In this document: positions 9,018 through 18,232 of the stretch, piece after piece
Numbering within the stretch: position 1 is the stretch's first letter
Layout: each line of letters begins with the position of its first letter
Source: Burkholderia pyrrocinia
GTDB lineage: Bacteria; Pseudomonadota; Gammaproteobacteria; Burkholderiales; Burkholderiaceae
Length of the DNA stretch: 64,000 bases
Direction of reading: 5' to 3'
Assembly: GCF_018417535.1 (NCBI RefSeq)
Contig: NZ_CP070978.1
Location: 1,674,001 to 1,738,000 of the forward strand
The notes under the pieces: model-generated
The model's input: the letters and a program-made list of their open reading frames with translations, nothing else
What the model was told of the DNA's origin: nothing
The model's database searches: none
Made by a program: the position numbers and the translations under genes

Positions 9018-12000
9018 TCAACACCCACTCTTTGGTTTGTAGCTTTTCCGGTTTCCCTCTGGAACTTCGCCAGTTGTCCGGAAGTGTTCATCAAGTCTGG
9101 CTGTTTCTGCGGCTTTTGCTGCGGAAGTGGTTGGGTGACCCTCTTCCAAAACTGTGCCCTTTACGCTCTCATCACCATAAATTTCTTGAAGTTTTCTCAC
9201 TTGTTGATGCAAACGAGTCGGAAGACCGGAACTCTGTGTAACGCGATCAAGATCGGCTTTTCCATATTTGTACAAATCGCCATTGATTTCTATTTTATAG
9301 ATCCCAAAATTTCCCGATGCATCATTGGTATTTAAGTTGATCCACCCCAATGGATCGATCCACGAGATTGAATTCGGCGCGTATTGATACAGATTGACAC
9401 CGCCCAGCAACCCGATCGGATCCTGGTTGATGAACCGCCCCACATCCGGATCATAGAACCGGAAAGTGTTGTAGTGCAGGCCCGTACTATCATCGGCATA
9501 CTGCCCAGCATAGCGCAGCGGCTGATCCGTGCGCGCCGCAGTCAGTTGCCGACTGCTTGGCTCGACCTTGCCCCACGCCGTGTATTGTCCAGTCCACGCC
9601 AGTTCGCCCGCCTCGTCGGTCACTTCCAGCGGCGCCCCCACCAGATCCGTATGGAAGTGATAGATCCGTGCGGCGCGCTTCGCCGTGTCGATCGCGGCGG
9701 CCGCTAGTGCCTCCGCGATTACCGCGTCGACACGCGCCGCAGGCGAGTAAGGGGCGTCCGGACTGTACACATAGCTGCTCACCCCAGTCTCGCGCACTTC
9801 CTGAGCGAGTCGCAGCCCCTCCCACACGAACCATTTCGTCTCGCTGCGCAGTTTCACGCCGCGCACATCGAAAGTGGTATCGGTCTTCGCAATGCGTCGT
9901 CCGAGCGAATCGTATGCAAAGTGCGTTTCGGCAACGCCACGCACGTCCTGCGTATGAACAACAATCAGCCGGTCCTGCCCGTCGTAAGTGAAGCGCTGCG
10001 TCTGGTTTGCTCCACGAAGCTTCGTCGCCAGATTGCCGAATGGATCGTACTCGAAGCGCAGGTCCTGCCACATCCGCAGGCGGTTGCCTTCAACGTATCC
10101 GCGACTCCTGCGCTGCGCGTCGTCGAGCAGGTTGCCGGCGGCGTCCCACGCAAATTCCTCGAGCTGCCGATCCATGGTGTTGACGCGACGTGTCAGCTGT
10201 CCGACCGGATCGTAGCTGTACTGCGTGCTGCCGCGCAGGCTGTCGCTGGTCTCGATCAGTTCGCCGGCGGCGTCGTACCCGTAGTTACGCCACAACTGGC
10301 CACGTCCTCGACCGAGCGCCTCGGGTTGAAAGCCAGCGGACTGCCAGACCTTCCGGCCGAGTGGATCGTAGGCAGAACGCTGAGTCAGTCGCCCCTGTGT
10401 TCGCGCGATCTCGCGATGCAAATCGTCACGCTCGAAGTCGCTCACCACCTGATCACCGCAGCGGATCTGGTGAACGTGACCGGAGCCGTAACGCAGCATC
10501 TGTAGTGTCTGATCGTTAGGCAGCGCGAGCGATGTCACGTTGTCGAGTTCATCAAGCTCATATTCAACGTCGCCGTTCGCACCGTGCTCGGCGACAAGGC
10601 GGCCAACCTTGTCGTATTCGAAACGCACAATGTCCGGCGCGATACCGAGTGCTATACCAGCCGACGTCGGCGTACGCTCGACCTTCACCAGCTGGTCACT
10701 CTTGTTACGCTCGTAACGTGTAACTTCGGTCGGCGTATGCTGGACCTTCAGATTACCCATCCGGTCGCGTTCGAATCGGATCGTGCGGATCGGACGATCC
10801 ACCGTCGCATGACTGTCCGGCGAGCCCACGATGTCCAGAGCCAGCAATTCGCCAGCTTCTCCATACTCGAATCGCCGCTGGACACCGTCCGGCCTCGTTT
10901 CGGTCAACAGGCGGCCGCCGGCGCTGTACGTGAACGCATAGCGTGCGTGGTCCTGCTGGAGTTCGCGCAGGCGCCCCTCGGCGTCATAGCGATAGCGGGT
11001 CCGTCGCCCGGCAGGATTGATCGCCTCGACGAGTTGGCCGCGTGCATTGCGCAGCGACTGCTGTATCCGTCCGCCGAGGTCGACATGCCGCACGACGAGC
11101 CCGGCCGCATCGTAATCGAAGGTCTCCGTGCTGCCGTCGGGATACGTTATACGGCGCGGCTCGCCAGTCGGGCGCACGTCATACGTGACTCGCTGCCCCA
11201 GCGCGTTCTCGCGCGCTAGCGGTAGCCCAAACACATCGAAACTGGTACGCGTGGTTTTACTCGAGCAGTCCGTATAGGCAACCAACTCCCCGAGGCGATT
11301 CCACTCCAGCGTCTTGCGTCCGCCACGCGCGTCGATATGCGCGATCGGCAGCGCGGTCAGTCCCTTCGGATACTCGTAGCGATTCTCGCGGCCAAGCGGA
11401 TCCTGACTCGACAGCAGCCGGCCTTGCGGATCGTATTCGGCACGCCAGGCCCCACCGTCTGCCCCGACAACTTCCACGGGCCGCATGCTGTTGCCGTCAT
11501 AACGGGTGCGGGTCGTGCGGCCGAGCGGATCCGTCTCGGCGACAATCCGGCCTGCGTCGTCGTACTCGAACGCTGCCGTGCGCTCGCCCGGCAGCATCAG
11601 CATCACCGGCATGCCAGCGTCGTTGTACTTGATCCTGTAAAAGCCGCCGTCGAGGTCGGTGTACTCGACAATCTGGAATTGCGCGTCGAAGCGCCAGTGT
11701 GCGGTGCGGCCATCGGCGTGCCGAACACGCGTCTGCCGACCTTCGACGTCGTATTCGAACGCCCAGTCCTCGCCCTCGCTGGTGCGCGTCGCGACGACGC
11801 GCGGCTGCCCTTCGATCGTCGACCATGCGTAGCTCGACGTGAAGCCCAGCGCGTTGGTATGGCTCGCCATCAGGCCGTCGGCGTACGCGAACTGGCGCAC
11901 AACCGCCCCATTTGCATCCGTCACCAACGCCAGCTGGCCGTTCTCGTCGTATCCATAAGCGACGGCCAGCCGGCGCTCATCGCCATGAACGAGCGTGAGC

Positions 12001-13205
12001 GTGCTAAGGCGCCCGTGTTCCTGCTCATAATCGAGCACGGCTTGCAGCCCGCCGCACGTCAGAATCTCGCTGACGCGCCCACGGCTGTCGCGCTCAAACT
12101 GGTACCACTGCCCCGCCTGATCCTCGATGCGGCGCACCCAGGCGATACGGCCGGAGTCCGGTTCGTATCGACCGAAGTCGTAATACGTCTCGCCAAGGTC
12201 ATGCAGGATATAGCGCCCGTCCGGCGTACAGGTCAGGTACCGCTGCTCGGCCTCGCTGAACGCCGCTTGTCCGGCATGCAGCAACGGAAATCCACTCTCG
12301 CGCCCTTGCGCGTCGGTGTACCAGAGGCGCCCGTCGCGGGCGTGTAAACGAAGCTCCCACGGCAACACCCACCCACGACCAAGCGTCCCCGCGTAGTCGA
12401 TGCTGCTCGAATAGAACCGCTTGATCGCGACCGGCATCGGGCTCGGGATCTCGTAGTCGGTTTCCGATTCGGCCAGCAGGATCTTTCGTCCGGTCGTGAC
12501 GTCGACCGGATTGCCGAACATCCCGCCGATCGCCTTGTTGATAGCTGGCCCGGCGACGTAGCGCCCAAAGGCTTCGCCAAGCACGAACCCGCCGATGAAT
12601 TTCGCTGCACACGGCAATACGGCGCGCGACAAGCCACCGGCCTGCTTCAACAGCCCGCCCAACCCGCCGACCAGACCCGCCAGCACGAACGCCCATTCCG
12701 TCGCGGTCCGTAGCCAAGGCGGCACTTCGTCATCAACCGGCAGGTACGTCTGCGTGCCGCCGTGAAAGAACGTGTCGTGTGAACCATCGGCGATCGTGGC
12801 GCCGCAGGTAATCTTGTCGTCCTTGCGCGCCGCAGGCCGCCCGTTGATGAAGATGTTCGTCGAGCCTTGCGCAACGAGCGGGACGGGATTGTGCTTGCTG
12901 CACGCCACGCCGCTCAGCGTCGCATAGGCCGCCGACATGGAGTTGACGTAGACGTCCGGCGAACCGGTAACGATGTTGCCGGATTGCGAGCTGAACATCT
13001 TGCCGATCGACTCTCCTAACGATAGGAGCACCTGGGCGCCGAGACCGGCCGCCATGCCCGCCAGCAATGCCACGCCGAATCCGCACGTGAACGTGGCGAA
13101 TGCCACTGCGGCGATCAAGGCGATGCCCAACACGGCCCCGACCAGAAAACCTGCGAGCGCACTGGTGTGGTCGATCGGGTCAGTAACTCGTGCGGCTTCG
13201 TACAC
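9018..13205 (-). CDS. rhs: PAAR-domain Rhs effector with GIY-YIG-like C-terminal toxin
   Basis: T6SS-delivered Rhs toxin of 1395 residues. It opens with [11 protein letters not shown], a prePAAR motif, then two hydrophobic helices (about residues 17-60). A PAAR domain follows ([15 protein letters not shown] through [13 protein letters not shown]). The RHS/YD-repeat shell runs from about residue 230 to 1260 and closes with [11 protein letters not shown], the core boundary and self-cleavage region. The last 107 residues are the toxin: [17 protein letters not shown] gives the GIY and YIG elements, followed by RLHQQVRKL, an [11 protein letters not shown] helix and EGNRKS. This suggests a GIY-YIG/URI nuclease fold (family inferred). 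It follows an Eag chaperone gene by 24 nt and precedes its immunity gene. A near-identical copy of its last ~670 bp of core lies downstream. Confidence 0.93.
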   Translation of the reverse strand: MYEAARVTDPIDHTSALAGFLVGAVLGIALIAAVAFATFTCGFGVALLAGMAAGLGAQVLLSLGESIGKMFSSQSGNIVTGSPDVYVNSMSAAYATLSGVACSKHNPVPLVAQGSTNIFINGRPAARKDDKITCGATIADGSHDTFFHGGTQTYLPVDDEVPPWLRTATEWAFVLAGLVGGLGGLLKQAGGLSRAVLPCAAKFIGGFVLGEAFGRYVAGPAINKAIGGMFGNPVDVTTGRKILLAESETDYEIPSPMPVAIKRFYSSSIDYAGTLGRGWVLPWELRLHARDGRLWYTDAQGRESGFPLLHAGQAAFSEAEQRYLTCTPDGRYILHDLGETYYDFGRYEPDSGRIAWVRRIEDQAGQWYQFERDSRGRVSEILTCGGLQAVLDYEQEHGRLSTLTLVHGDERRLAVAYGYDENGQLALVTDANGAVVRQFAYADGLMASHTNALGFTSSYAWSTIEGQPRVVATRTSEGEDWAFEYDVEGRQTRVRHADGRTAHWRFDAQFQIVEYTDLDGGFYRIKYNDAGMPVMLMLPGERTAAFEYDDAGRIVAETDPLGRTTRTRYDGNSMRPVEVVGADGGAWRAEYDPQGRLLSSQDPLGRENRYEYPKGLTALPIAHIDARGGRKTLEWNRLGELVAYTDCSSKTTRTSFDVFGLPLARENALGQRVTYDVRPTGEPRRITYPDGSTETFDYDAAGLVVRHVDLGGRIQQSLRNARGQLVEAINPAGRRTRYRYDAEGRLRELQQDHARYAFTYSAGGRLLTETRPDGVQRRFEYGEAGELLALDIVGSPDSHATVDRPIRTIRFERDRMGNLKVQHTPTEVTRYERNKSDQLVKVERTPTSAGIALGIAPDIVRFEYDKVGRLVAEHGANGDVEYELDELDNVTSLALPNDQTLQMLRYGSGHVHQIRCGDQVVSDFERDDLHREIARTQGRLTQRSAYDPLGRKVWQSAGFQPEALGRGRGQLWRNYGYDAAGELIETSDSLRGSTQYSYDPVGQLTRRVNTMDRQLEEFAWDAAGNLLDDAQRRSRGYVEGNRLRMWQDLRFEYDPFGNLATKLRGANQTQRFTYDGQDRLIVVHTQDVRGVAETHFAYDSLGRRIAKTDTTFDVRGVKLRSETKWFVWEGLRLAQEVRETGVSSYVYSPDAPYSPAARVDAVIAEALAAAAIDTAKRAARIYHFHTDLVGAPLEVTDEAGELAWTGQYTAWGKVEPSSRQLTAARTDQPLRYAGQYADDSTGLHYNTFRFYDPDVGRFINQDPIGLLGGVNLYQYAPNSISWIDPLGWINLNTNDASGNFGIYKIEINGDLYKYGKADLDRVTQSSGLPTRLHQQVRKLQEIYGDESVKGTVLEEGHPTTSAAKAAETARLDEHFRTTGEVPEGNRKSYKPKSGC

Positions 13206-13229
13206 GATGAGTGTCCTTTGCGGTTGTTG

Positions 13230-13688
13230 TTATGCCGACTCTTGTTCGGCTGGACGGTAGCCGTCGAGCCAGTTCCGCCACAATGCGTCGAGCGTTTCGC
13301 CGAAGCTCTTTGCACTCGACGCGGTAAAGATCAGCACGCGCCCCGGCGCGACGATGAATGCCGCTTGCCGTTGAAAGACCGTCTTCGGGCCGCTCCGATA
13401 GGCCGCGTCGATACGTTCGCCCGGCATGCCATCCGTCTCAGGCCCAAGTCGTTCCGCTTGACGAGAAAGCAGCCGATGCCCCTGTAACCGGGATTTGAGC
13501 AACGCGATCTGGCGATCGATGTACGGTGCCAGAGTTTCTCCGTCCTTGAGCCAATCGCGCGCAACGCTGAGGTTCGGTTGTGCGGCCGTATCGGACGGCA
13601 CAAAGAGATTGGTCGTGCGATCCTCGAAACCGTCCGGCAGAATGATGCTGCCTTCGTGAATCCGGATACGGTTTTCGGAATCCGTCAT
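13230..13688 (-). CDS. Eag/DcrB-family (DUF1795) effector chaperone
   Basis: A 152-residue cytosolic protein with the DcrB/DUF1795 outline (EGSIILPDGFEDRTTNLFV, LSVARDWLKDGETL, FIVAPGRVLIFTASSAKSFGETLDALW). In T6SS loci this family (EagR/EagT) binds the N-terminal transmembrane helices of prePAAR effectors, protecting them and aiding loading on VgrG. The adjacent downstream rhs has exactly such a prePAAR and hydrophobic N-terminus. Start ATG at 13688. Confidence 0.87.
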   Translation of the reverse strand: MTDSENRIRIHEGSIILPDGFEDRTTNLFVPSDTAAQPNLSVARDWLKDGETLAPYIDRQIALLKSRLQGHRLLSRQAERLGPETDGMPGERIDAAYRSGPKTVFQRQAAFIVAPGRVLIFTASSAKSFGETLDALWRNWLDGYRPAEQESA

Positions 13689-13753
13689 GCTGGTTCTCTC
13701 GAAATACTTGGAAGTTGGAAGTTGTCGAAATCAGCGTCCGCGCCCGCCCAAAC

Positions 13754-14197
13754 TCATTCGCCCGGCAGCGCAGCGGCGGTTTCCCGACGCAAGCGCAAGC
13801 TGCCCAACAGCAATGCGAGCTGCGCGATGCACCACGCGTAAAACGCAATCCCGAAGCTGGAAATCGGTGTCGCGTCTGCTTCGTTGAAATACCACTTCGA
13901 CGTGAGCAGCGAACACAGTGCGCATGCGAGCGCCGCAGCCGAAAACAGGCTGGCGCGGGCATATCGGTTCCGGGCGAGCTGAATGATCGCAACCACGTAG
14001 AGCGGATTGGCGAGCCATGCGGGATTGAGCATGAGCAGGCCCCACCAGCCCTGAACGAGAACCGACATCCCGCTAAGCGGCGCTTCCTTCTCGAAATACA
14101 TCGCTGGCAGCATCAGGGAGAGGATGTACAGCACCCCGGACACCCCAAGGACGGCCTCTCGCCTGACACGCGGCGCCCAATCAAAAGCGCTCATCAT
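13754..14197 (-). CDS. small integral membrane protein of the vgrG island
   Basis: A 147-residue protein with about four hydrophobic segments (AVLGVSGVLYILSLMLPA, LLMLNPAWLANPLYVVAIIQLA, LFSAAALACALCSLL, IAFYAWCIAQLALLLGSL). No enzymatic motif. It lies between the ankyrin and Eag genes in a continuous minus-strand operon, 15 nt after the ankyrin stop. It could be an accessory or second immunity protein protecting the membrane from the VgrG lipase, but this is inference from position only. Tandem ATGs at 14197 and 14194 leave the exact start open. Confidence 0.75.
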   Translation of the reverse strand: MMSAFDWAPRVRREAVLGVSGVLYILSLMLPAMYFEKEAPLSGMSVLVQGWWGLLMLNPAWLANPLYVVAIIQLARNRYARASLFSAAALACALCSLLTSKWYFNEADATPISSFGIAFYAWCIAQLALLLGSLRLRRETAAALPGE

Positions 14198-14212
14198 TTC
14201 CGGAGTGCGTGC

Positions 14213-15082
14213 TCAATCCGTCTGGCCGGCCGGCGTCACGACTTTCTCACCGCGCGCGCGCATCGCTGCGCGTTGCGCCTTCGGATCGAGCGGCGGCCAG
14301 GGCGCGCCGGCCGTGACAATCTTGCGGCGGATCTCTTCGATGCGCGTCCGCGCGGGAGAATCCGCAGTTGTGTGGTTCTTCAACTCGTTCTGCAGCACCC
14401 ACCCGTACGAAACGCCAAGCTGGCTGGCGACCTTCGGATCCGCGCCGTGCGCAAGCAGATAGTCGACGATGTCCCACTGCTGAATCATCGTCGCCTCGAA
14501 GATCGCCGTCTTGCCAAGCGAATCTCGGGCATTCACGTTCGCCTTATGCTCGATCAGCAGCTTCAGTTGGGGCAGCAGCCTGTTCTCGGCCACCGCGAAA
14601 ATCATCGGCGTGTCGCCGTTGTATAGCCAGTTGGGATCGAGCCCGCCGTTCAGCAGCACACGAAGGAGATTCGGCGTATCGGCCCGCAACGCGACATCGG
14701 CCACCGAGCCGCCGCTGGCGCCCACCGGCGCCTTGGGATCCGCCCCGCTCTTCAGGAGCACCGAAATGATCTGGTAGCGCGGATTCGACGCATCGTTCTT
14801 GACCGGGACGATTTCCTGAACAGCATACGACAGCAGCGTCGTATTCTTCGCGCCTGGCGCATTCAGGTCCGTCTTCGATGCGAGCTGCTGAACGCGGGTG
14901 AGATCCCCGTCATGAATGGCCTGAGCCAACGTGAGTTGCTGCCCCGAAAAGAAATCTTCCGGTGCGTAACGTTTGAAGCCAGTCATGTTCGTCCCTTGGG
15001 CTTGAGTGGGCCACCAGAGCGGCGACGTCACTCCAACGAGTGCGGCAATCGCGCCGGCGGCTATTGCTTTCTTGTATCGCAT
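14213..15082 (-). CDS. periplasmic ankyrin-repeat protein, probable immunity to the VgrG lipase
   Basis: The 289-residue protein has a Sec-type signal (KKAIAAGAIAALVGVTSPLWW..AQG). Four or so ankyrin repeats follow: LAQAIHDGDLTRVQQL, LLKSGADPKAPV, TPMIFAVAENRLLPQLKLLIEHKANVNARD, TAIFEATMIQQWDIVDYLLAHGADP. Its start codon overlaps the vgrG stop as TGATG, implying coupled translation. Ankyrin proteins with signal peptides are known immunity partners of T6SS phospholipases that act in the periplasm. Function here is inferred from that precedent and the coupling. Confidence 0.82.
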   Translation of the reverse strand: MRYKKAIAAGAIAALVGVTSPLWWPTQAQGTNMTGFKRYAPEDFFSGQQLTLAQAIHDGDLTRVQQLASKTDLNAPGAKNTTLLSYAVQEIVPVKNDASNPRYQIISVLLKSGADPKAPVGASGGSVADVALRADTPNLLRVLLNGGLDPNWLYNGDTPMIFAVAENRLLPQLKLLIEHKANVNARDSLGKTAIFEATMIQQWDIVDYLLAHGADPKVASQLGVSYGWVLQNELKNHTTADSPARTRIEEIRRKIVTAGAPWPPLDPKAQRAAMRARGEKVVTPAGQTD

Positions 15083-18081
15083 CAGTGAGAGGAATTCAGT
15101 TGGGAGACGAGGTCGAGTTGATCCTTCGCGACCTGCTGGTTGATCCCGTTCGTCACGTCACCCATCAGGTGGCGTCCGACCGTGGTCACGCTCTCGCCGT
15201 CGAGCGTGACGGGGCTGCCGACCGCTTTGGGCATAAGCTGCGCGGTACCGTCGCTGATCGGACCGAGTCGACCTTCCTGCAGACCCGTCAGGATGTCGCC
15301 ATCGACCCGGTATGCCGTGACGTTGGCCGCCTGAGCAGTCCCGCCGTATTGCGCAACAGTCTCCGGATTGAGGCCCGCTGCATTGAAGGTTACTGCTGAA
15401 CCGCCGCTGGCCTGGGCTGCCGCGGACGCCAGCCCTCCACCCAGCGAGTGCCCGGTGAAATCGACGCCGGACGACGCACCGGCGGATTCGAGGTCCTTGC
15501 CGATCGTGACAGCATTGCGGTAGTACGGCGCATCCGCGCCAAGCCCTTGCGCCATGTTGTTGGTCATGTCCTCGCCGAAGAGCTGCTGCGTCCCCTTGAA
15601 CGCGACCGTCGGCTTCATGCTGTCGCCGAAGACTTTCGGATCGGGGATATACATTTGCGAACCGAAATTGCTGCCGGTTTTCTCGAAATCGCTCGGTTTC
15701 AGGCCGAATGCCTTGAGCGCTTCCGGATCGCTGCTGGCCATCTTCCATCCGGTCGGCGGCGGATCGTTCGGGTGATAGACGTGATCGGCAAGTTTCGCCA
15801 GTTGCTGTGCTTTCAGTGAACTCGCCAGTTTGGCTGCGGCCGCGCGAGTCGCGGGATCGGGACTCGCCAGCCCCTTCGCGATGGTTGCTTGCTCGGCCGC
15901 CCACTCAAGCGCGAGGGCTTGTTCGGCTGACTGCGCACTGCCCCGATTCAGATGGATGACCGGTCCGTCGAGATAGATGCCGTTCGCATTGATGACGATC
16001 GTCGAGGGGCCGAAGGTCAGCTTGATACTGTCCGGCGTCATCGTCACGACGCCTTCTCCGACCCGATGCTCGATACCGTCGCTTGCCTGATGGCTCTGCA
16101 TGCCCGGCCCGGCTTTGCTCGCGATGGCCTTCGTGTTGATGACGTTCGCCGTGGTGTCGCGAGTCAGCGCGATGGTTTCCTTCAACCCGCCTTGCGCGAT
16201 CTGCTTCGTCTCGCTGCCTTTGAGCAGCGAAACGGTACGTGCGCCGGCTTCGACCGTGTGTGTTTCCGCATCCTTGATGACCGTGTTCATGTCCTTCTGC
16301 GCGTGCAGAAAGACTTCTTGCGAACCGTTCACGTCAGAAAACCGCAGCTCGTTAGAGCCCGCACCCTTGTGCGTCTGGCTCTTGATCCCCATCGTCTGCC
16401 CGGCGGCGCCGTGGTACGGATTGCCCTGCTCACCGTTGTAGACGCGGCCCACGATGACCGGGTTATCGGGGTCTCCCTGATTAAACGCGACCAAGACCTC
16501 TTGATTGATCCGCGGGATCGCGGCCGCGCCCCAGCCGTCGCCCGCCCACGGCTGGGACACACGGATCCACATCGAATCCGAGCCATCCATCTTGCCGCGG
16601 CGATCCCACAGGAAGTGCACCTTCACGGCACTCCCGTTGGTGTGGATTTCTTCGCCCTTTGGGCCGACCACAATCGCCGACTGCGTGCCGTGAATGACGG
16701 GCTTCGGCGTATTTCGGGGCGCGCGGTAAGGAATCTTCTTCGGGAGCAGTGCGAATGTATTGCGGTACGGCAGTTTTGCGCTGTGCTGCGTGTAGTCGTT
16801 CACGGCCTCGTGACGCACGTGCAGAATGGCGTATTCCTGATTGTTCGCCATGACGGGATGGTTCGTCACCGTCACACTGCCCGCGGACGTCATCCGCCAC
16901 GCGTAACCGCCGCCCGTAAAGCGATGTGCGCTCGCTTCTTCCGCCTGCATCGCAATACGCGCATAACGATCGCCATCATCGCCGTGATCGTACAGCGACT
17001 GGTGCTCGAAACGCTCCGTTGTGTCGAGTCCCGCATGCCGGAGATTCTCCGGTTCGGCCTGCGCCAGCATCAGCGGCGACGAGGGGTTCTGGTGATTGAA
17101 GTCGCGAAAGGCGATCTTGCCGACGCCAAAGCGTCGCCCTTCGTGCAACTGGTCGATGCCGCTATCTTCGCTCGCCGCGGTGGCGGCGTACGGCAGATTG
17201 GCCAGGCCGTCGATCGAACGGAAGACGAAATTCGTGTCGCCGATGACAAGGATGTGCTTGTCTTTCTCGTAGCGGTGCGTCCAGATCAGTCCTTCCTGCT
17301 CCATCAGCCGTGCGCAAAAATTGAAGTACGACTCCTGGTACATCACCACGTACTCAAGCGGCTTCTGCGCGGTCCGGATGTCGAACTCGAAATCGGTGAA
17401 CCCGTGGTCCTGGAAGATCTCGCCGAGAATCTCCCGCACGGTCTTGTTCTGGAAAATCCGGCAATCGGTCGAGCGCGTCAGAAACCAGAACCAGGGCGCC
17501 ACCGTCATTTGGTACTGGGTCACCTGACCGGGGTTGCCGGCCCGGTCGAACGAGGTGACGTAGCCGTCGAAATAGCGAATGCTGTCGGCACCACCTGACG
17601 AAACGATGCGTTCCAGCGTCGACTGCCGCGCGCTCTGGTCGAGCCGAATCTTGATCGGTTGACCGATCAGGTGGTCGGGTGTCAGATCGTGCTGGTGCGA
17701 CAGCAAATCGAGATGGATCTCCGGCAACCGGTTCACGTGTTCATCGATAACCGCGGTGCTGACCAGCAGCACGTCCGGACCAAGCGGCGAGTCGATCGTC
17801 ACGTATCGGTTCAACTGCGTCAGGCGAGCAACGCCGCCTGTAGCATTGTTAAGCGCGTCCGCGATAGCGGCGGGCGTCTTGTTCATCAATGAGAAGCCGG
17901 TCTGCGCAAGCTGGACAGCACGTTGCACGGTGTCGAGATGACTGGCGAGGCCAGCGAGCGGGCCAATCTGGCCGGCCACTGTGGACGCAACCGGCCCGGC
18001 AAGGCCACCAAGCGCGCTCAGCGAGCCCAACAGATTCCCGCCGGAACCGGCCGGAATACCGCCATTCGGGGCGAAACTCAT
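15082..18081 (-). CDS. vgrG: evolved VgrG spike with C-terminal lipase domain
   Basis: T6SS spike protein of 999 residues. After a glycine/alanine-rich N-terminus come the gp27-like region (YVTIDSPLGPDVLLV.., HEGRRFGVGKIAF), the gp5 OB-fold (KVHFLWDRRGKMDGSDSMWIRVSQPWAG) and the DUF2345 beta-prism (VVTMTPDSIKLTFGPSTIVINANGIYLDGP). About 230 residues follow with a lipase-class-3-like domain: TVAFKGTQQLFGEDMTNN, nucleophile in FTGHSLGGG, Asp in YRVDGDILTG and His in VGRHLMG, a plausible Ser-Asp-His triad. It should attack membrane lipids of target cells. The frame extends to a TTG at 18120, but AAAGGGAA precedes the ATG at 18081. The next gene overlaps its stop. Confidence 0.93.
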   Translation of the reverse strand: MSFAPNGGIPAGSGGNLLGSLSALGGLAGPVASTVAGQIGPLAGLASHLDTVQRAVQLAQTGFSLMNKTPAAIADALNNATGGVARLTQLNRYVTIDSPLGPDVLLVSTAVIDEHVNRLPEIHLDLLSHQHDLTPDHLIGQPIKIRLDQSARQSTLERIVSSGGADSIRYFDGYVTSFDRAGNPGQVTQYQMTVAPWFWFLTRSTDCRIFQNKTVREILGEIFQDHGFTDFEFDIRTAQKPLEYVVMYQESYFNFCARLMEQEGLIWTHRYEKDKHILVIGDTNFVFRSIDGLANLPYAATAASEDSGIDQLHEGRRFGVGKIAFRDFNHQNPSSPLMLAQAEPENLRHAGLDTTERFEHQSLYDHGDDGDRYARIAMQAEEASAHRFTGGGYAWRMTSAGSVTVTNHPVMANNQEYAILHVRHEAVNDYTQHSAKLPYRNTFALLPKKIPYRAPRNTPKPVIHGTQSAIVVGPKGEEIHTNGSAVKVHFLWDRRGKMDGSDSMWIRVSQPWAGDGWGAAAIPRINQEVLVAFNQGDPDNPVIVGRVYNGEQGNPYHGAAGQTMGIKSQTHKGAGSNELRFSDVNGSQEVFLHAQKDMNTVIKDAETHTVEAGARTVSLLKGSETKQIAQGGLKETIALTRDTTANVINTKAIASKAGPGMQSHQASDGIEHRVGEGVVTMTPDSIKLTFGPSTIVINANGIYLDGPVIHLNRGSAQSAEQALALEWAAEQATIAKGLASPDPATRAAAAKLASSLKAQQLAKLADHVYHPNDPPPTGWKMASSDPEALKAFGLKPSDFEKTGSNFGSQMYIPDPKVFGDSMKPTVAFKGTQQLFGEDMTNNMAQGLGADAPYYRNAVTIGKDLESAGASSGVDFTGHSLGGGLASAAAQASGGSAVTFNAAGLNPETVAQYGGTAQAANVTAYRVDGDILTGLQEGRLGPISDGTAQLMPKAVGSPVTLDGESVTTVGRHLMGDVTNGINQQVAKDQLDLVSQLNSSH

Positions 18082-18232
18082 TTCAATTCCCTTTATTCTC
18101 GTCTCAGGTTCTGTCCCCAACTGGCTGACCAGCGCGAGGCCCCGCTACTGTAGGACAAAACGTTTGCGAACGAAAGATGCCTGAAATACTCCTTTGCAAT
18201 TTCCTTTCGCACGCACTCGGCCAGGTCGTTTA

